DNA from: Prevotella sp.
GTDB lineage: Bacteria > Bacteroidota > Bacteroidia > Bacteroidales > Bacteroidaceae
Direction of reading: 5' to 3'
Assembly (NCBI GenBank): GCA_017483805.1
Contig: JAFUUL010000010.1
Coordinates: 1-46,690, forward strand
DNA length: 46,690 nucleotides
In this document: positions 23,001-31,429 of the stretch, piece by piece
How the letters are laid out: each line of letters begins with the position of its first letter
How positions within the stretch are numbered: the stretch's first letter is position 1
Translations under genes and position numbers: made by a program
The notes under the pieces: model-generated
Told to the model about the DNA's origin: nothing
Database searches by the model: none
Seen by the model: the letters and a program-made list of their open reading frames with translations, nothing else

Positions 23001-23171
23001 ATGGCATATGTAATTGGTGATGACTGTATCTCTTGCGGTACATGTCAGGGTGAGTGCCCCGTTGAGGCAATCTCTGAGGGTGCAGATAAGTACGTGATTG
23101 ACGCTGATGCTTGCACTGAGTGCGGAACCTGCGCTAGTGTTTGCCCGTCAGAGGCTATCAGCCTTGGCTAA
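23001..23171 (+). CDS. 2[4Fe-4S] ferredoxin (56 aa)
   Basis: A 56-aa clostridial-type ferredoxin that carries low-potential electrons in the cytoplasm. Two cluster motifs are intact: CISCGTCQGECP (Cys9, 12, 15, 19) and CTECGTCASVCP (Cys38, 41, 44, 48), each followed by the usual EAI (VEAI, SEAI). There is no extra domain. It has its own promoter (22921-22952) and terminator (23203-23233) and so is a single-gene unit. AT-richer codons than the neighbouring envelope genes fit a highly expressed gene. Confidence 0.96.
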   Translation: MAYVIGDDCISCGTCQGECPVEAISEGADKYVIDADACTECGTCASVCPSEAISLG

Positions 23172-23202
23172 TCTTCAAATTAGCTTCATAAACCAAATCT
23201 GG

Positions 23203-23233
23203 GGAGATTCTGCAAAGAGTCTCCTTTCTTTTT
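23203..23233 (+). terminator. Ferredoxin terminator
   Basis: GGAGA (23203-23207) pairs with TCTCC (23220-23224) and is followed by TTTCTTTTT, an intrinsic terminator ~30 bases after the stop codon. Confidence 0.75.
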
Positions 23234-23325
23234 GTTCCGATGGGAGGAACAAACTGTTTCTATAGTAGAAACAACTTGTTTCCACAGGAGAAACAAACTG
23301 TTTCCACTGGCGAAACAAATGGAAA
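23233..23325. repeat. Series of four short GTTTC/GAAAC hairpins
   Basis: Four successive imperfect palindromes of ~17-23 bp follow one another: TTGTTCC/GGAACAA, GTTTCTA/TAGAAAC, TTGTTTCC/GAAACAA and TGTTTCC/GAAACA. The intervening text is CT or similar. They lie between the ferredoxin terminator and the Rpn promoter. Confidence 0.75.
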
Positions 23326-23349
23326 CTAACAAGTTTTTCAGTCAAACCC

Positions 23350-23380
23350 TTGCACATTCCAGATATTTTCCGTAATTTTG
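23350..23380 (+). promoter_or_regulatory. Promoter of the Rpn-family nuclease gene
   Basis: TTG (23350-23352), a 20-nt spacer and TAATTTTG (23373-23380) match the Bacteroidetes promoter. It lies just upstream of ATG 23399 and rules out the upstream TTG as a start codon. Confidence 0.7.
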
Positions 23381-23398
23381 CTGCAAAGGATTATTCAA

Positions 23399-24370
23399 AT
23401 GTGGGACAACGAATACATACCATTCGACTGGGCCATCAGGCGCATCCTGCGCGACAAGGCCAACTCCGGTGTGCTCGAGGGACTGATGACCGTCCTGCTG
23501 GGCCAGCCCGTGAAGATCGTGGAGATACTCGAGAGCGAGAGCAACCAGGACTCGCGCGAGGACAAATACAACCGTGTGGACGTGAAGGCCAAGATGAGCG
23601 ACGGCGAGATTGTCATCGTTGAGGTGCAGTTGGGCCGTGAGCGCCACTTCATGCAGCGCATCCTCTTTGGCGTGTCGAAGGCCGTCACCGAGCAGTTGCA
23701 GGTCAAGCAGGACTACGAGAACATACGCAAGGTCTACTCCATCAGCGTGCTCTACTTCGACCTGGGCTCCGGCGATGACTACGTCTACCACGGCAAGACC
23801 ACGTTCAAGGGAATGAACAACCCCGACTCCGTGCTGCAGTTCACGCCGCGCGAGGAAGCCATCGTGAAGGACGACACTAAGCGGCCCGTGTCGCCCGACG
23901 AAGTCTATCCCGAGTATTTTCTGCTGCGTGTCAACCAGTTCAATGCCGTGGCCAAGACGCCCATCGAGGAGTGGTTTGAGTATCTGAAGGACGGCATCAT
24001 CAAGCCCGACACCACCACGCCCGGCCTGCAGGAGGCCCGCGAGAAACTGGACTACATGAAGATGACACCCCAGGAGCGCCATGCCTACGAGGACTACATG
24101 GTCAGCGTCCACGCCGCCAAGGATGTCTACGACACCGCTGTGGCCGAAGGACGAGCCGAAGGACGCGCTGAAGGTCTGGCCAAAGGTCTGGCCAAAGGAC
24201 GAGCCGAAGGACGAGCCGAAGGACGAGCCGAAGGTGAGGCCAGAGGCATAGCCAAAGGCCGTGAGGAAGAGCGCAGAGAGAATGCCCGCAGGATGAAAAA
24301 GGACAATATGCCTGCAGAACTGATTGCGAAATATACTGGACTCACAGTGGAAGACATTGAGAAACTATAG
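23399..24370 (+). CDS. Rpn-family PD-(D/E)XK nuclease / transposase-like protein
   Basis: About 323 aa from ATG 23399 (MWDNEYIPFDWAIRRILRDK). The N-terminal ~240 residues are the PD-(D/E)XK nuclease domain of the Rpn / PF12784 group. The active-site pattern is RVDVKAKM...GEIVIVEVQLG (Asp61, Glu75, Gln77), followed by 'MQRILFGVSKAVTEQL'. Rpn proteins promote RecA-independent recombination and are widespread mobile-like genes. Residues ~253-300 are tandem AEGRAEG / AKGLAKG units, a family trait that varies by slippage. The C-terminus MPAELIAKYTGLTVEDIEKL is the usual targeting-like helix. A truncated copy of the same C-terminus lies at 5304-5366, and both copies are followed by the same ~140-bp repeat. 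Confidence 0.88.
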   Translation: MWDNEYIPFDWAIRRILRDKANSGVLEGLMTVLLGQPVKIVEILESESNQDSREDKYNRVDVKAKMSDGEIVIVEVQLGRERHFMQRILFGVSKAVTEQLQVKQDYENIRKVYSISVLYFDLGSGDDYVYHGKTTFKGMNNPDSVLQFTPREEAIVKDDTKRPVSPDEVYPEYFLLRVNQFNAVAKTPIEEWFEYLKDGIIKPDTTTPGLQEAREKLDYMKMTPQERHAYEDYMVSVHAAKDVYDTAVAEGRAEGRAEGLAKGLAKGRAEGRAEGRAEGEARGIAKGREEERRENARRMKKDNMPAELIAKYTGLTVEDIEKL

Positions 24371-24389
24371 CGGATTCGCCGCAAACAGA

Positions 24390-24525
24390 AGATCGCCGAC
24401 CCTCACGGGCCGGCGACTTCTGTTTTTGCGGGCCGGCCTACTCTCACGAGCCAGCGGGCCGAATGTGTCTTATTAACAATTTAAAACATTTACTTACCCC
24501 TAAAGGGGGAAAAGTGTCGACAAAG
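24390..24525 (-). repeat. Rpn 3'-flank repeat, right copy
   Basis: Starts ~20 bases after the Rpn stop codon and is the inverted partner of 5125-5263. The GATCGCCGACC...GGCGAC hairpin, the CTCTCACGAG hairpin, the AACAATTTAAAACATTT block and the CCCC/GGGG hairpin are all conserved. Differences are mostly in loops and short gaps. Confidence 0.85.
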
Positions 24526-24573
24526 CGATGTTTCGCTCATCCTTGCATCGTCATACGATGGCTTTGCGTTTTT

Positions 24574-24616
24574 GTGGAAAAAGGTGGGCTCTGACGCTGG
24601 GGCCTGCGCCCACCTT
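24574..24616 (-). terminator. Terminator of cassette B
   Basis: On the minus strand AAGGTGGGC (24616-24608) pairs perfectly with GCCCACCTT (24589-24581), with an 18-nt loop, and is followed by TTTCC. It lies ~100 bases after the small-peptide stop and before the Rpn repeat. Confidence 0.65.
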
Positions 24617-24715
24617 CTTCATTTTCATATCCAAGGGAGAGGTTCCTGACTCTTTAGTTCATAAAAGCCTGTCCATGAGAATTTGCCGAGCCATGAGCCT
24701 TTCCCCTCTTGGTTT

Positions 24716-24838
24716 TTACCATCCCTCTGAATCGTTGGGATCAGTAACAGAACCCTCTCCTTCACTTCCTGCCAGCAGTGCAATCTGGCCTTTCAGTTCA
24801 ACGACGTCCAGTTCGGGCATCATATATTCCTTTTTCAT
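24716..24838 (-). CDS. Small acidic peptide of the cassette, copy B (40 aa)
   Basis: A 40-residue open frame, MKKEYMMPELDVVELKGQIA, then LLAGSEGEGSVTDPNDSEGW. It aligns with the 51-aa peptide of cassette A (3815-3970) over residues 1-25: KEYM-PE-DV-E(L/I)K and L(L/M)AGS. The tails share only acidity and low complexity. An in-frame ATG at 24862 would add eight residues (MNKTLNKE). It lies 89 bases after the repeat-protein stop on the same strand. The role is unknown; the conserved front and variable tail resemble a precursor peptide, but no modifying enzyme or transporter is adjacent. Confidence 0.7.
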   Translation of the reverse strand: MKKEYMMPELDVVELKGQIALLAGSEGEGSVTDPNDSEGW

Positions 24839-24927
24839 TTCTTTATTCAAAGTTTTGTTCATATTTAGTTATTGAAACTTGCCCATGCCCACGATGAGCA
24901 TGAGCAAGTATTCATAGGTCAGGTTGA

Positions 24928-27900
24928 TTACTTAATAATAACCTTCTTACCATCCTTCACGTAGATACCCTTCTGAGTGGGAGCATCCTGCAGTTTCAGA
25001 CCATCGATGGTGTACCAGCCCTTAGCAGCCAGTTTTGCATTCTCCTCACCGAACGAAACGATATCGTTGATAGCGGTAGTAGTTCCGTCAGCCTCCTCGA
25101 AGATGATGACAGGAGCCTGAGCGGTGCCATTGTAGTCGAGATATGCCTCAAAGGGCTTCACAGTATAATTGTTGTCCTGAGCATGCCTCCAACTGGTATT
25201 TACATTGACAGCAAACTTCTTCTGCTTTCCGTCAGTAGGAGTAAGAATCACGTCCTTATAGCAGCCCACGAACTTCATACCAGTCTCACCGATAGTCTGC
25301 TCTACCAGACCATCTGCATTTGCAGCGTTCACGATGGTCTTCTTGTGAGTAGCTTCACCGAACGTGAGAGTCTTACCATCAAGAGAGTTCAAAGTCTTCA
25401 TTGCGAACGGAGTGTTGGCAGGAATATTACCCATATGGAGTTTGAACTTAACAGTACCTTCTTGTGAGTTGTCTTCGTCGATGATGTTCACAACTGCATA
25501 GCCGACAACGTCCAGCTTAGAAAGCTCTGCTACAGAAGTAGCGAACGGAAGCACATAGGTATTCCACTTCTCAGCAGCAAGAGCAACAGTGCCATTACGC
25601 ATAGCAGGCTTAACGCTTACAGTCGTCAGAGCAACATTGTCGTACTCCTTAATCTTAGCCAGAGGAGCATTGGCTTCAGTGCCATTAGCATCGAAGGTGT
25701 AAGTTTCAGGAGTACCCGAGAACTTAACATCAGCAGCCTCAGCGGTTACTATATAGTTGGTGTTGCGGTCCTGGTTTGTAGAGAGGAACTGGTCATTCAG
25801 AGTGATGACGAACTGGCCGGGGTTGCCGAGCGTAGCCTTCTCACCTTCATATACCCAGTCGATAGACTTGATGAAATCCTTCTTCCAGAACTCAGCAGAT
25901 GTATTTACCTGAGGCATATTAGCTGTAGCCAGAGCGGTCTCTGTCTCATCACCAGTACGATACAGTTTTACCCATGCGTTGGTAGCATCCCAATCAGCAG
26001 TAGCAATCTGTGCGGCGGTAGGAGTGGTGTACTCAGATGTGCCATCAACATATGCCTCTGCCGTCTGAGGCTGAACCTGCAGCGTCACTGCGAAAGGATT
26101 GATGGTGAATGAACCATCCTCGAACTGGATATTCGTGTAGGTCTGGCTGGTTGCAGTACCTGCAATAGTGATATCATAGGTGCCGGCATTGGTGGGATCC
26201 GTTGTCTGTGCGGCATCCTTATACTTAAAGGTAATACCGCTGAGGTTAATCAATGTCTTCAGATCATTAGCACTGGGAGTGCCTTCTCCTACATAACCAC
26301 TCTTCACCTCAAGTTGAGCAGCCTTCGTATCATCAGATGTATTAATGTTAGCAATAGCGAAGTTCACGCTGCCGTAAGTCTGAGCTTCGGGGTTCTTGAC
26401 CTTCAGCACCAGAGGAGTAGTAGAGGCCTTGATATTCAGTTTGCCTCTTGAATCACCAGCAGGTGTCGTGATGGTATAGTTGCCAGCAGAAGTGCCAGCA
26501 GCATTCGTAATGTTCACATCCAGATAGTGATCACCAACGCCCTCGCCAGTCTCTGCTCTTGCGATAGTGATGCCAGTGATGACTCCATCAGCAGGCTTGT
26601 TCTCAGTGCCAGCCTTGATGTCAGAGCCAACAAGACCTGAGTAAACCAGTTCGAACGTAGGATCGGCAGTACCGACAATCTTCTCAGTATCTTTAGCCTT
26701 CACGCTCAGATCGGCCTTAGCAATGCTGAAGTTCAGAGTCTTAGTATCCTTATAGTTTCCAATACCCTCAATGATAACAGTACCGCCCTTTGCGACAGTC
26801 GTGTTGTCATGCTCGGCATCACCATAAGTAACCTTATAGTCGGTAGACGCCAGTTTAGCAGCATTTGCATCGTTTGTCCACTTAATCAAATTGTCAGTCG
26901 TAGGCTCATACTTTGCGCCTTTATACACCTGATTAGCATGGATAGCAGGATCGAAATAGAAACCGCTTATGCTCTTGCGGGTAATCGTGAAGTAAACTGT
27001 CTTTGAGCCCGTGTAGTTACCATTGGCCTTAGCAGTAAATGTCACTGAAGCCTTCTGCGCGTCAGTTGCATCGGCAGGTGTTGCGTTAGTATTGTTATCA
27101 CCATAGCTCACGGTGTAGTCATAGGCCGTGCTGTTATTCACGTATTTTGCCAAAGTGATTCCACCATACTTGACAACGCCGGTTGTCGGCTGGTACTTAG
27201 CATTCTTAAACTCAACCTCAGAATCAATACCCGTAATATCAAGTTCAGACATATTCTTCTGAGAAATCGTGAACTCAATGGTCTTGGTATTGTTCAGATA
27301 GGTACCCAGACCGGTTATGGTAATCTTAGCCTTGCCTTTTGTGTTTGTGCTGTTACTAGTAGCCAGGATGTTGTCTTCATAAGAGACAGTGTAGTCGCTA
27401 CCTTCATTAAGAGTCAGATCCTCACCAATCTTCACTGTGGAAACAACTGGCTTCACTTGAGAACCAGTGTAAACGTATGTGCCAGTAGCCTCTGTGCCAG
27501 ACACAGCGACACCATCGATAGTCACCACGGCATTGTCCAGGCTTGTGCCCTTAATCAGGAAGGTAGCCGTTGCAGTACCTTCGAAGTTGCCCTTACCAGT
27601 CACCTTTGCAGTGTAAGTACCCTTCTGGATAAGGTTTTCGGCAGCAACCAGGTCGTCGCTGGAGTCATAAATCTGGAGGGCATTGTAATCATTAGCAGTC
27701 AAATTGTAGGCATTGTCAGAACTCTTGAGCGACGTGACGGTAGGATAAGTCACAGGAGTCGTCTCGTTGACATAGTTCTCTGCAGTAGAACTCAGAGTGA
27801 GAACGAAGCCGTTGATACTCTTCTTACTAATCGTGAATGTCTTCGAAATCTTGTTATTGGCAGTAGTTGACAGGTCAAAGTTGGTGTCATCAGTTACCTT

Positions 27901-28425
27901 CACGGTTACTTTGGCCCCATCACCTTGATTGGTGTTTGCGCTCCAACTGTCAACGGTGTAAAGATTTGCAGGCACAACGAAACTACCTTTCTTCACCTTA
28001 AAGGCAGGCTGGAGTGCAGAGCCAGTATAGGTGTAAGAATCGCCATTGTCGAAAACGACCTCAAAGCCGTCATTGAAGGTTGCCTTGGTAATCTCCAAAG
28101 TTGCGTTGGAGTTGATGATGACAGCGTCTTCATCACCCATAGAAGTCCAGTTGTCCGGCCATTCGCCATCCCATACCAGCGTATAGGAATATTCACCTAC
28201 AGTTTCACCCGTGTTACCTGCATTACGCTTGATTGTCAAGTGACTGGCAAGTTCAGACTTTTTTCCTCCAGCAGGAGCGCCAGACATACCAAACGTCAGG
28301 TTCACATCTGCATCAGCCGTACCATAGACTTTGCTGATGGAACTGGGAGTGACATAAACGTCACCAGCCCATCCTGCCAACGGCAAGAGAGACAGCAGCA
28401 TCAAAATAAGAAAATTTTTTCTCAT
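24928..28425 (-). CDS. Secreted Ig-like/MBG-type repeat protein B
   Basis: A 1165-aa secreted protein, the paralogue of that at 661-3726. The signal peptide MRKNFLILMLLSLLPLAGWA is the same but for one residue, and the DNA is nearly identical there, yet the body diverges at once. Repeats at about residues 110-620 have the phrase pattern YTGSxxxPxxxVK, DYTVSYxDN, KAxITITGxGxYxxxKTxxFTI (~90-100 residues each, at least five). An MBG-type unit follows ('IVGTADPTFELVYSGLVGSD'). The C-terminal domain (about 990-1120) has 'WNTYVLPFATSV' and 'IPANTPFAMKT'. The tail GWYTIDGLKLQ...QKGIYVKDGKKVIIK matches protein A and is like the tail of the GH27 enzyme. It probably reaches the surface via T9SS or a related route. 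The leader RNA lies upstream and the 40-aa peptide downstream. Confidence 0.85.
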   Translation of the reverse strand: MRKNFLILMLLSLLPLAGWAGDVYVTPSSISKVYGTADADVNLTFGMSGAPAGGKKSELASHLTIKRNAGNTGETVGEYSYTLVWDGEWPDNWTSMGDEDAVIINSNATLEITKATFNDGFEVVFDNGDSYTYTGSALQPAFKVKKGSFVVPANLYTVDSWSANTNQGDGAKVTVKVTDDTNFDLSTTANNKISKTFTISKKSINGFVLTLSSTAENYVNETTPVTYPTVTSLKSSDNAYNLTANDYNALQIYDSSDDLVAAENLIQKGTYTAKVTGKGNFEGTATATFLIKGTSLDNAVVTIDGVAVSGTEATGTYVYTGSQVKPVVSTVKIGEDLTLNEGSDYTVSYEDNILATSNSTNTKGKAKITITGLGTYLNNTKTIEFTISQKNMSELDITGIDSEVEFKNAKYQPTTGVVKYGGITLAKYVNNSTAYDYTVSYGDNNTNATPADATDAQKASVTFTAKANGNYTGSKTVYFTITRKSISGFYFDPAIHANQVYKGAKYEPTTDNLIKWTNDANAAKLASTDYKVTYGDAEHDNTTVAKGGTVIIEGIGNYKDTKTLNFSIAKADLSVKAKDTEKIVGTADPTFELVYSGLVGSDIKAGTENKPADGVITGITIARAETGEGVGDHYLDVNITNAAGTSAGNYTITTPAGDSRGKLNIKASTTPLVLKVKNPEAQTYGSVNFAIANINTSDDTKAAQLEVKSGYVGEGTPSANDLKTLINLSGITFKYKDAAQTTDPTNAGTYDITIAGTATSQTYTNIQFEDGSFTINPFAVTLQVQPQTAEAYVDGTSEYTTPTAAQIATADWDATNAWVKLYRTGDETETALATANMPQVNTSAEFWKKDFIKSIDWVYEGEKATLGNPGQFVITLNDQFLSTNQDRNTNYIVTAEAADVKFSGTPETYTFDANGTEANAPLAKIKEYDNVALTTVSVKPAMRNGTVALAAEKWNTYVLPFATSVAELSKLDVVGYAVVNIIDEDNSQEGTVKFKLHMGNIPANTPFAMKTLNSLDGKTLTFGEATHKKTIVNAANADGLVEQTIGETGMKFVGCYKDVILTPTDGKQKKFAVNVNTSWRHAQDNNYTVKPFEAYLDYNGTAQAPVIIFEEADGTTTAINDIVSFGEENAKLAAKGWYTIDGLKLQDAPTQKGIYVKDGKKVIIK

Positions 28426-28643
28426 AATTGAATTGTTTTTAATTTGTTAATAAAATGATTAATTGATAAAAATGATATCTTGTCTTCTTTGTTTCTCAAC
28501 AATTGCTTTGAGATGAGCACACAGCGGTGCTGGCCGAAACTCCCCTGTCGGTCATCAATTAAGAGTTAAGAGTTAAGAATTAAGAGAATTAGCACTTCCC
28601 TTTACTTCTGCTCTACTCCACTCTTCGTTTAATTTTTCGGAAA

Positions 28644-28746
28644 CAAAAAAGACGTGGGAGTATGTCTCTTGCGTGCTTATCCCAGTGTGAAGGCTCTCGC
28701 ATTGCCCCTTGAGAAGGATAAGCAACGTCGAAGCCTGCCCACGCCG
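28644..28746 (-). terminator. Terminator-like hairpin inside leader B
   Basis: GGCGTGGG (28745-28738) pairs with CCCACGTC (28658-28651), followed on the minus strand by TTTTTT (28650-28645). Loop bases differ from copy A, but the stems and T-tract are unchanged. Confidence 0.6.
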
Positions 28747-29055
28747 TGATAATATATACACACACCACGGCATAACACACCCTATGGCATATATACGCAA
28801 AAAGAGTACACCTATCTTAGGGTATACACCTTATTATATATATAAAGGGATGTTAGCCGCAGGAGGATATAAAATCAACCCACGTAGACGCTCTCTGCTG
28901 CATTACCGCTGTCTCAAGTTTCAAATTTGCGAGATTTTCCACACACAGACAGGTAACGTTTGAAAACGTCCTTTCGAGACTGGGCGTACAACTGCCCTCA
29001 GGTCTCGTTCCATCGATGTTAATTTAACGTGCCCACCCTCTCATGAGCAGGCATT
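28644..29055 (-). ncRNA. Candidate structured leader RNA, copy B
   Basis: Second copy of the structured leader. All helices noted in copy A can be formed: CGAGAC/GTCTCG with inner GGGC/GCCC, ACGTT/AACGT with a shortened loop, GTATACC/GGTGTAC (minus strand 28827-28821 and 28812-28806), GCTTATCC/GGATAAGC, and CGTGGG/CCCACG followed by T6. The GTATACC helix changes one G-C pair of copy A to A-T and another to a G-U wobble, keeping the pairing. The ~80-base block of copy A at about 320-400 is absent, so that part is dispensable. No known RNA family is recognised. Confidence 0.5.
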
Positions 29056-29062
29056 TCGGGTG

Positions 29063-29093
29063 CAAAGATAAACATAATTTCTGAATCGCCAAA
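29063..29093 (-). promoter_or_regulatory. Promoter of cassette B
   Basis: Same bases as 8-38 in inverted orientation: TTTG (29093-29090), 19 nt, TATCTTTG (29070-29063). It reads toward the second repeat protein. Confidence 0.85.
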
Positions 29094-29143
29094 GAATTTT
29101 AAGAAAAAATGCGCAATTTTTTGTGATTTGGAAGGTATTAGCG

Positions 29144-29179
29144 CAAAAAAACAAGGGCTGCGACGGTGCGCAACCCTTG
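29144..29179 (-). terminator. gpmI terminator
   Basis: On the minus strand CAAGGG-T-TGCG pairs with CGCA-G-CCCTTG (29179-29152) and is followed by TTTTTTTGC. It lies 28 bases after the gpmI stop. Confidence 0.85.
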
Positions 29180-29206
29180 TTTTGTGGGATAAAACTTTCG
29201 TTTGGT

Positions 29207-30727
29207 TTAGTCCTGAATGAGGCACTCACCGGTCATGTCCTTCGGCTGCTCCAGGCCCATGATGTGGAGGATGGAGGGAGCCACGTCGGCCAGTCGGCCG
29301 TCGCGAACGGTGGCCGAGTTGTTGTTGGTCACGTAGATGAAGGGCACGGGGTTCAGCGAGTGAGCCGTGTTGGGTGTGCCGTCGGCGTTGATGGCGTTGT
29401 CGGCATTGCCGTGGTCGGCAATGATGATGGCCTCGTAGTCGTTCTGCTTGGCGGCCTCGATGACCTCACGCACGCAGTTGTCCACGGCCCATACGGCCTT
29501 GGCGATGGCGTTGTAGACGCCGGTGTGGCCCACCATGTCGCCATTGGCGAAGTTGACCACGATGAAGTCGTACTGCTGGGTGTTGATGGCTCCCACCAGG
29601 CGGTCCTTCACCTCGTAGGCGCTCATCTCAGGCTTCAGGTCGTAGGTGGCCACCTTGGGGCTCGCCACGAGTATGCGGTCTTCACCCTCGAAGGGCTTTT
29701 CGCGGCCGCCGTTGAAGAAGAAGGTCACGTGGGCGTACTTCTCCGTCTCGGCCGTGTGCAGTTGGCGCTTGCCCTGACGGGAGAGATATTCGCCGAGGGT
29801 GTCCTCCACGTTCTCCTTGGGGAAGAGGATGTGCACGCCCTGGAACGAGGCGTCGTAGGGCGTCATGCAGTAGTACTGCAGGCCGGGGATGGTCTTCATG
29901 CCCTGCTCCGGCATGTCCTGCTGGGTGAGCACCACGGTGAGTTCCTTGGCGCGGTCGTTGCGGAAGTTGATGAAGATGACCACGTCGCCCTCCTCGATGA
30001 GGCCATTGACGGAGGCGTTGTGGATGGGCTTGATGAACTCGTCGGTCACGCCCTCGTCGTAACTCTCCTGCATGGCTGCCACCATGTCGGTGGCCTGCTT
30101 GCCGGTGCCGTTGACCAGCAGGTCGTAGCCCTCTTTTACGCGTTCCCAGCGCTTGTCGCGATCCATCGCGTAGAAGCGGCCAATGATGCTGGCGATGGCG
30201 GCATCGTTCTCCTGACATACCTTCGAAACCTGCTCAATGAAGCCCTTGCCACTATGGGGATCGGTGTCGCGGCCGTCCATGAAGCAGTGGATGAAGGTCT
30301 GGTTCTTCAGGCCGTAGTGGCGGCCCACCTCAATCAGTTTAAAGAGGTGGTCGAGGCTTGAGTGCACGCCGCCGTCAGAGCAGAGGCCCATCAGGTGGAG
30401 TTTCTTTCCGTTCTGCTGCGCATAAGTGTAGGCGGCCTTCACCTGCGGGTTGTCCACGATAGAGCCGTCCTGACAGGCGCGGTTGATCTTCACCAGGTCC
30501 TGATAGACGATGCGGCCGGCGCCGATGTTCAGGTGACCCACCTCCGAGTTGCCCATCTGTCCGTCAGGCAGACCGACATCCTCGCCGGAGGCCTGCAGTT
30601 GAGAGTGGGCCGAAGTGGCCGTGAGATAATCGAGATAGGGTGTAGGCGTATTGTAGATCACGTCGCCTCGTCCGTGCTGACCGATTCCCCATCCGTCGAG
30701 AATCATCAGAAGTGCTTTCTTTGCCAT
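29207..30727 (-). CDS. gpmI: 2,3-bisphosphoglycerate-independent phosphoglycerate mutase
   Basis: A 506-aa cytoplasmic Mn-dependent glycolytic enzyme that interconverts 3- and 2-phosphoglycerate. It has an alkaline-phosphatase fold. '[12 protein letters not shown]' (metal Asp11) opens the protein, the catalytic Ser61 is in [16 protein letters not shown], and '[15 protein letters not shown]', '[11 protein letters not shown]', '[13 protein letters not shown]', '[10 protein letters not shown]' and 'ADHGNAD' are the remaining family blocks. Length is normal. It is last in a minus-strand series (sufS-rnhB-DUF4923-gpmI) with an ACTTTTTTACC simple repeat in the 50-bp gap before it, and a strong terminator follows. 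Confidence 0.97.
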   Translation of the reverse strand: MAKKALLMILDGWGIGQHGRGDVIYNTPTPYLDYLTATSAHSQLQASGEDVGLPDGQMGNSEVGHLNIGAGRIVYQDLVKINRACQDGSIVDNPQVKAAYTYAQQNGKKLHLMGLCSDGGVHSSLDHLFKLIEVGRHYGLKNQTFIHCFMDGRDTDPHSGKGFIEQVSKVCQENDAAIASIIGRFYAMDRDKRWERVKEGYDLLVNGTGKQATDMVAAMQESYDEGVTDEFIKPIHNASVNGLIEEGDVVIFINFRNDRAKELTVVLTQQDMPEQGMKTIPGLQYYCMTPYDASFQGVHILFPKENVEDTLGEYLSRQGKRQLHTAETEKYAHVTFFFNGGREKPFEGEDRILVASPKVATYDLKPEMSAYEVKDRLVGAINTQQYDFIVVNFANGDMVGHTGVYNAIAKAVWAVDNCVREVIEAAKQNDYEAIIIADHGNADNAINADGTPNTAHSLNPVPFIYVTNNNSATVRDGRLADVAPSILHIMGLEQPKDMTGECLIQD

Positions 30728-30777
30728 TGCTTTTTATTACTTTTTTACTTTTTTACCTTTTTACTTTTCGTTTTTCT

Positions 30778-31404
30778 TCACTTCATGTCGAAGCCGACGC
30801 GCAGGCCGTCGTAGTTCTTGGAGATCTCGCTGATGGTGCCGAGTGTGGAGTTACCACCGCCGCTAAGGGCCGACATGGTCTGGAGCATGGTGAGCAACTT
30901 GGAGGCCTCGAAGAGGAGGGCAATGCCATTGGTGTTGCGCTTGGCATAGCAGTTGATGTTGAGCAGCAGACCGGTCATGGTGATCTTGCTGGTGGACTCG
31001 TCGTAGGTGTAGGTGCCGCTCCACGACTTGCCGGCAATCTTGGCCGTGAAGGTGCCGTCCTGCTTGAAGGTCACCTGGGTGTTGCTCGACGAGATGCCTA
31101 CCTTCTGGAAGGTGGGCTGCAGTTTCGACTTGATCTCAGCGGCAGCCACTTCGCCACCGGCCTTGGCCAGCAGGTTCTCGCTGGTGAAGGCGCAGCCAGG
31201 CTGGCTGTAGGTCCAGGTGCCCACGAGGTTGGCCTGTGTCATCTTGTCGAGACCAAGTACGCTGGTGAGGATGCTCCCCAGTGCGCCGCCAGCAGTGGCG
31301 ACGGTGTTGGTAGACTGGCTGCCAGTGGTGGTGCCCATGGTGCCGAAACCGCAACTGCTCACGATGAGAGCAGCAGTTGCCAAAATAAGGATGTTCTTTT
31401 TCAT
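30778..31404 (-). CDS. DUF4923-family lipoprotein
   Basis: A 208-aa predicted lipoprotein. The signal MKKNILILATAALIVSSC ends in a lipobox (VSSC, Cys18). A Thr/Ser/Gly-rich linker precedes the domain. The mature part contains 'LVGTWTYSQPGCAFTSENLL', 'VTFKQDGTFTAKIAGKSWSG', 'GTYTYDESTSKITMTGLLLN' and a C-terminal helix-rich segment, the pattern of the DUF4923 family common in Bacteroidales. Function is unknown. It lies 25 bases after rnhB and 50 before gpmI on the same strand. Confidence 0.8.
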   Translation of the reverse strand: MKKNILILATAALIVSSCGFGTMGTTTGSQSTNTVATAGGALGSILTSVLGLDKMTQANLVGTWTYSQPGCAFTSENLLAKAGGEVAAAEIKSKLQPTFQKVGISSSNTQVTFKQDGTFTAKIAGKSWSGTYTYDESTSKITMTGLLLNINCYAKRNTNGIALLFEASKLLTMLQTMSALSGGGNSTLGTISEISKNYDGLRVGFDMK

Positions 31405-31429
31405 TGTTCTTACGCTTTTTTATGTTTAC

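Larger units (their letters stand above)
28366..29100. repeat. Right arm of the inverted repeat (leader plus signal-peptide DNA)
   Basis: Reverse complement of 1-735 in general. The promoter and first ~80 bases are essentially identical. The rest aligns with substitutions, a missing ~80-base block relative to the left arm, and an insertion of TTAACTCTTAATT simple repeat near 28560-28590. Homology ends within the secreted protein just after the signal peptide and, on the outer side, cannot be followed past the left window edge. Confidence 0.9.

Noticed and set aside
23378-23398. TTG start of the Rpn gene
   Set aside because: The TTG lies within the promoter -7 box; ATG 23399 follows the predicted transcription start.
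24150-24250. GCCGAAGGACGA repeats as a separate repeat element
   Set aside because: They are the coding repeats (AEGRAEG) of the Rpn protein C-terminus.
1-29100. Composite transposon bounded by inverted repeats
   Set aside because: The arms are expressed cassettes with no transposase, the interval holds conserved envelope genes, and no target-site duplication can be seen because the left edge is cut by the window.
29123-30361. Long plus-strand open frame opposite gpmI
   Set aside because: Antisense of a conserved gene, rich in His/Val/Ala with no domain pattern.
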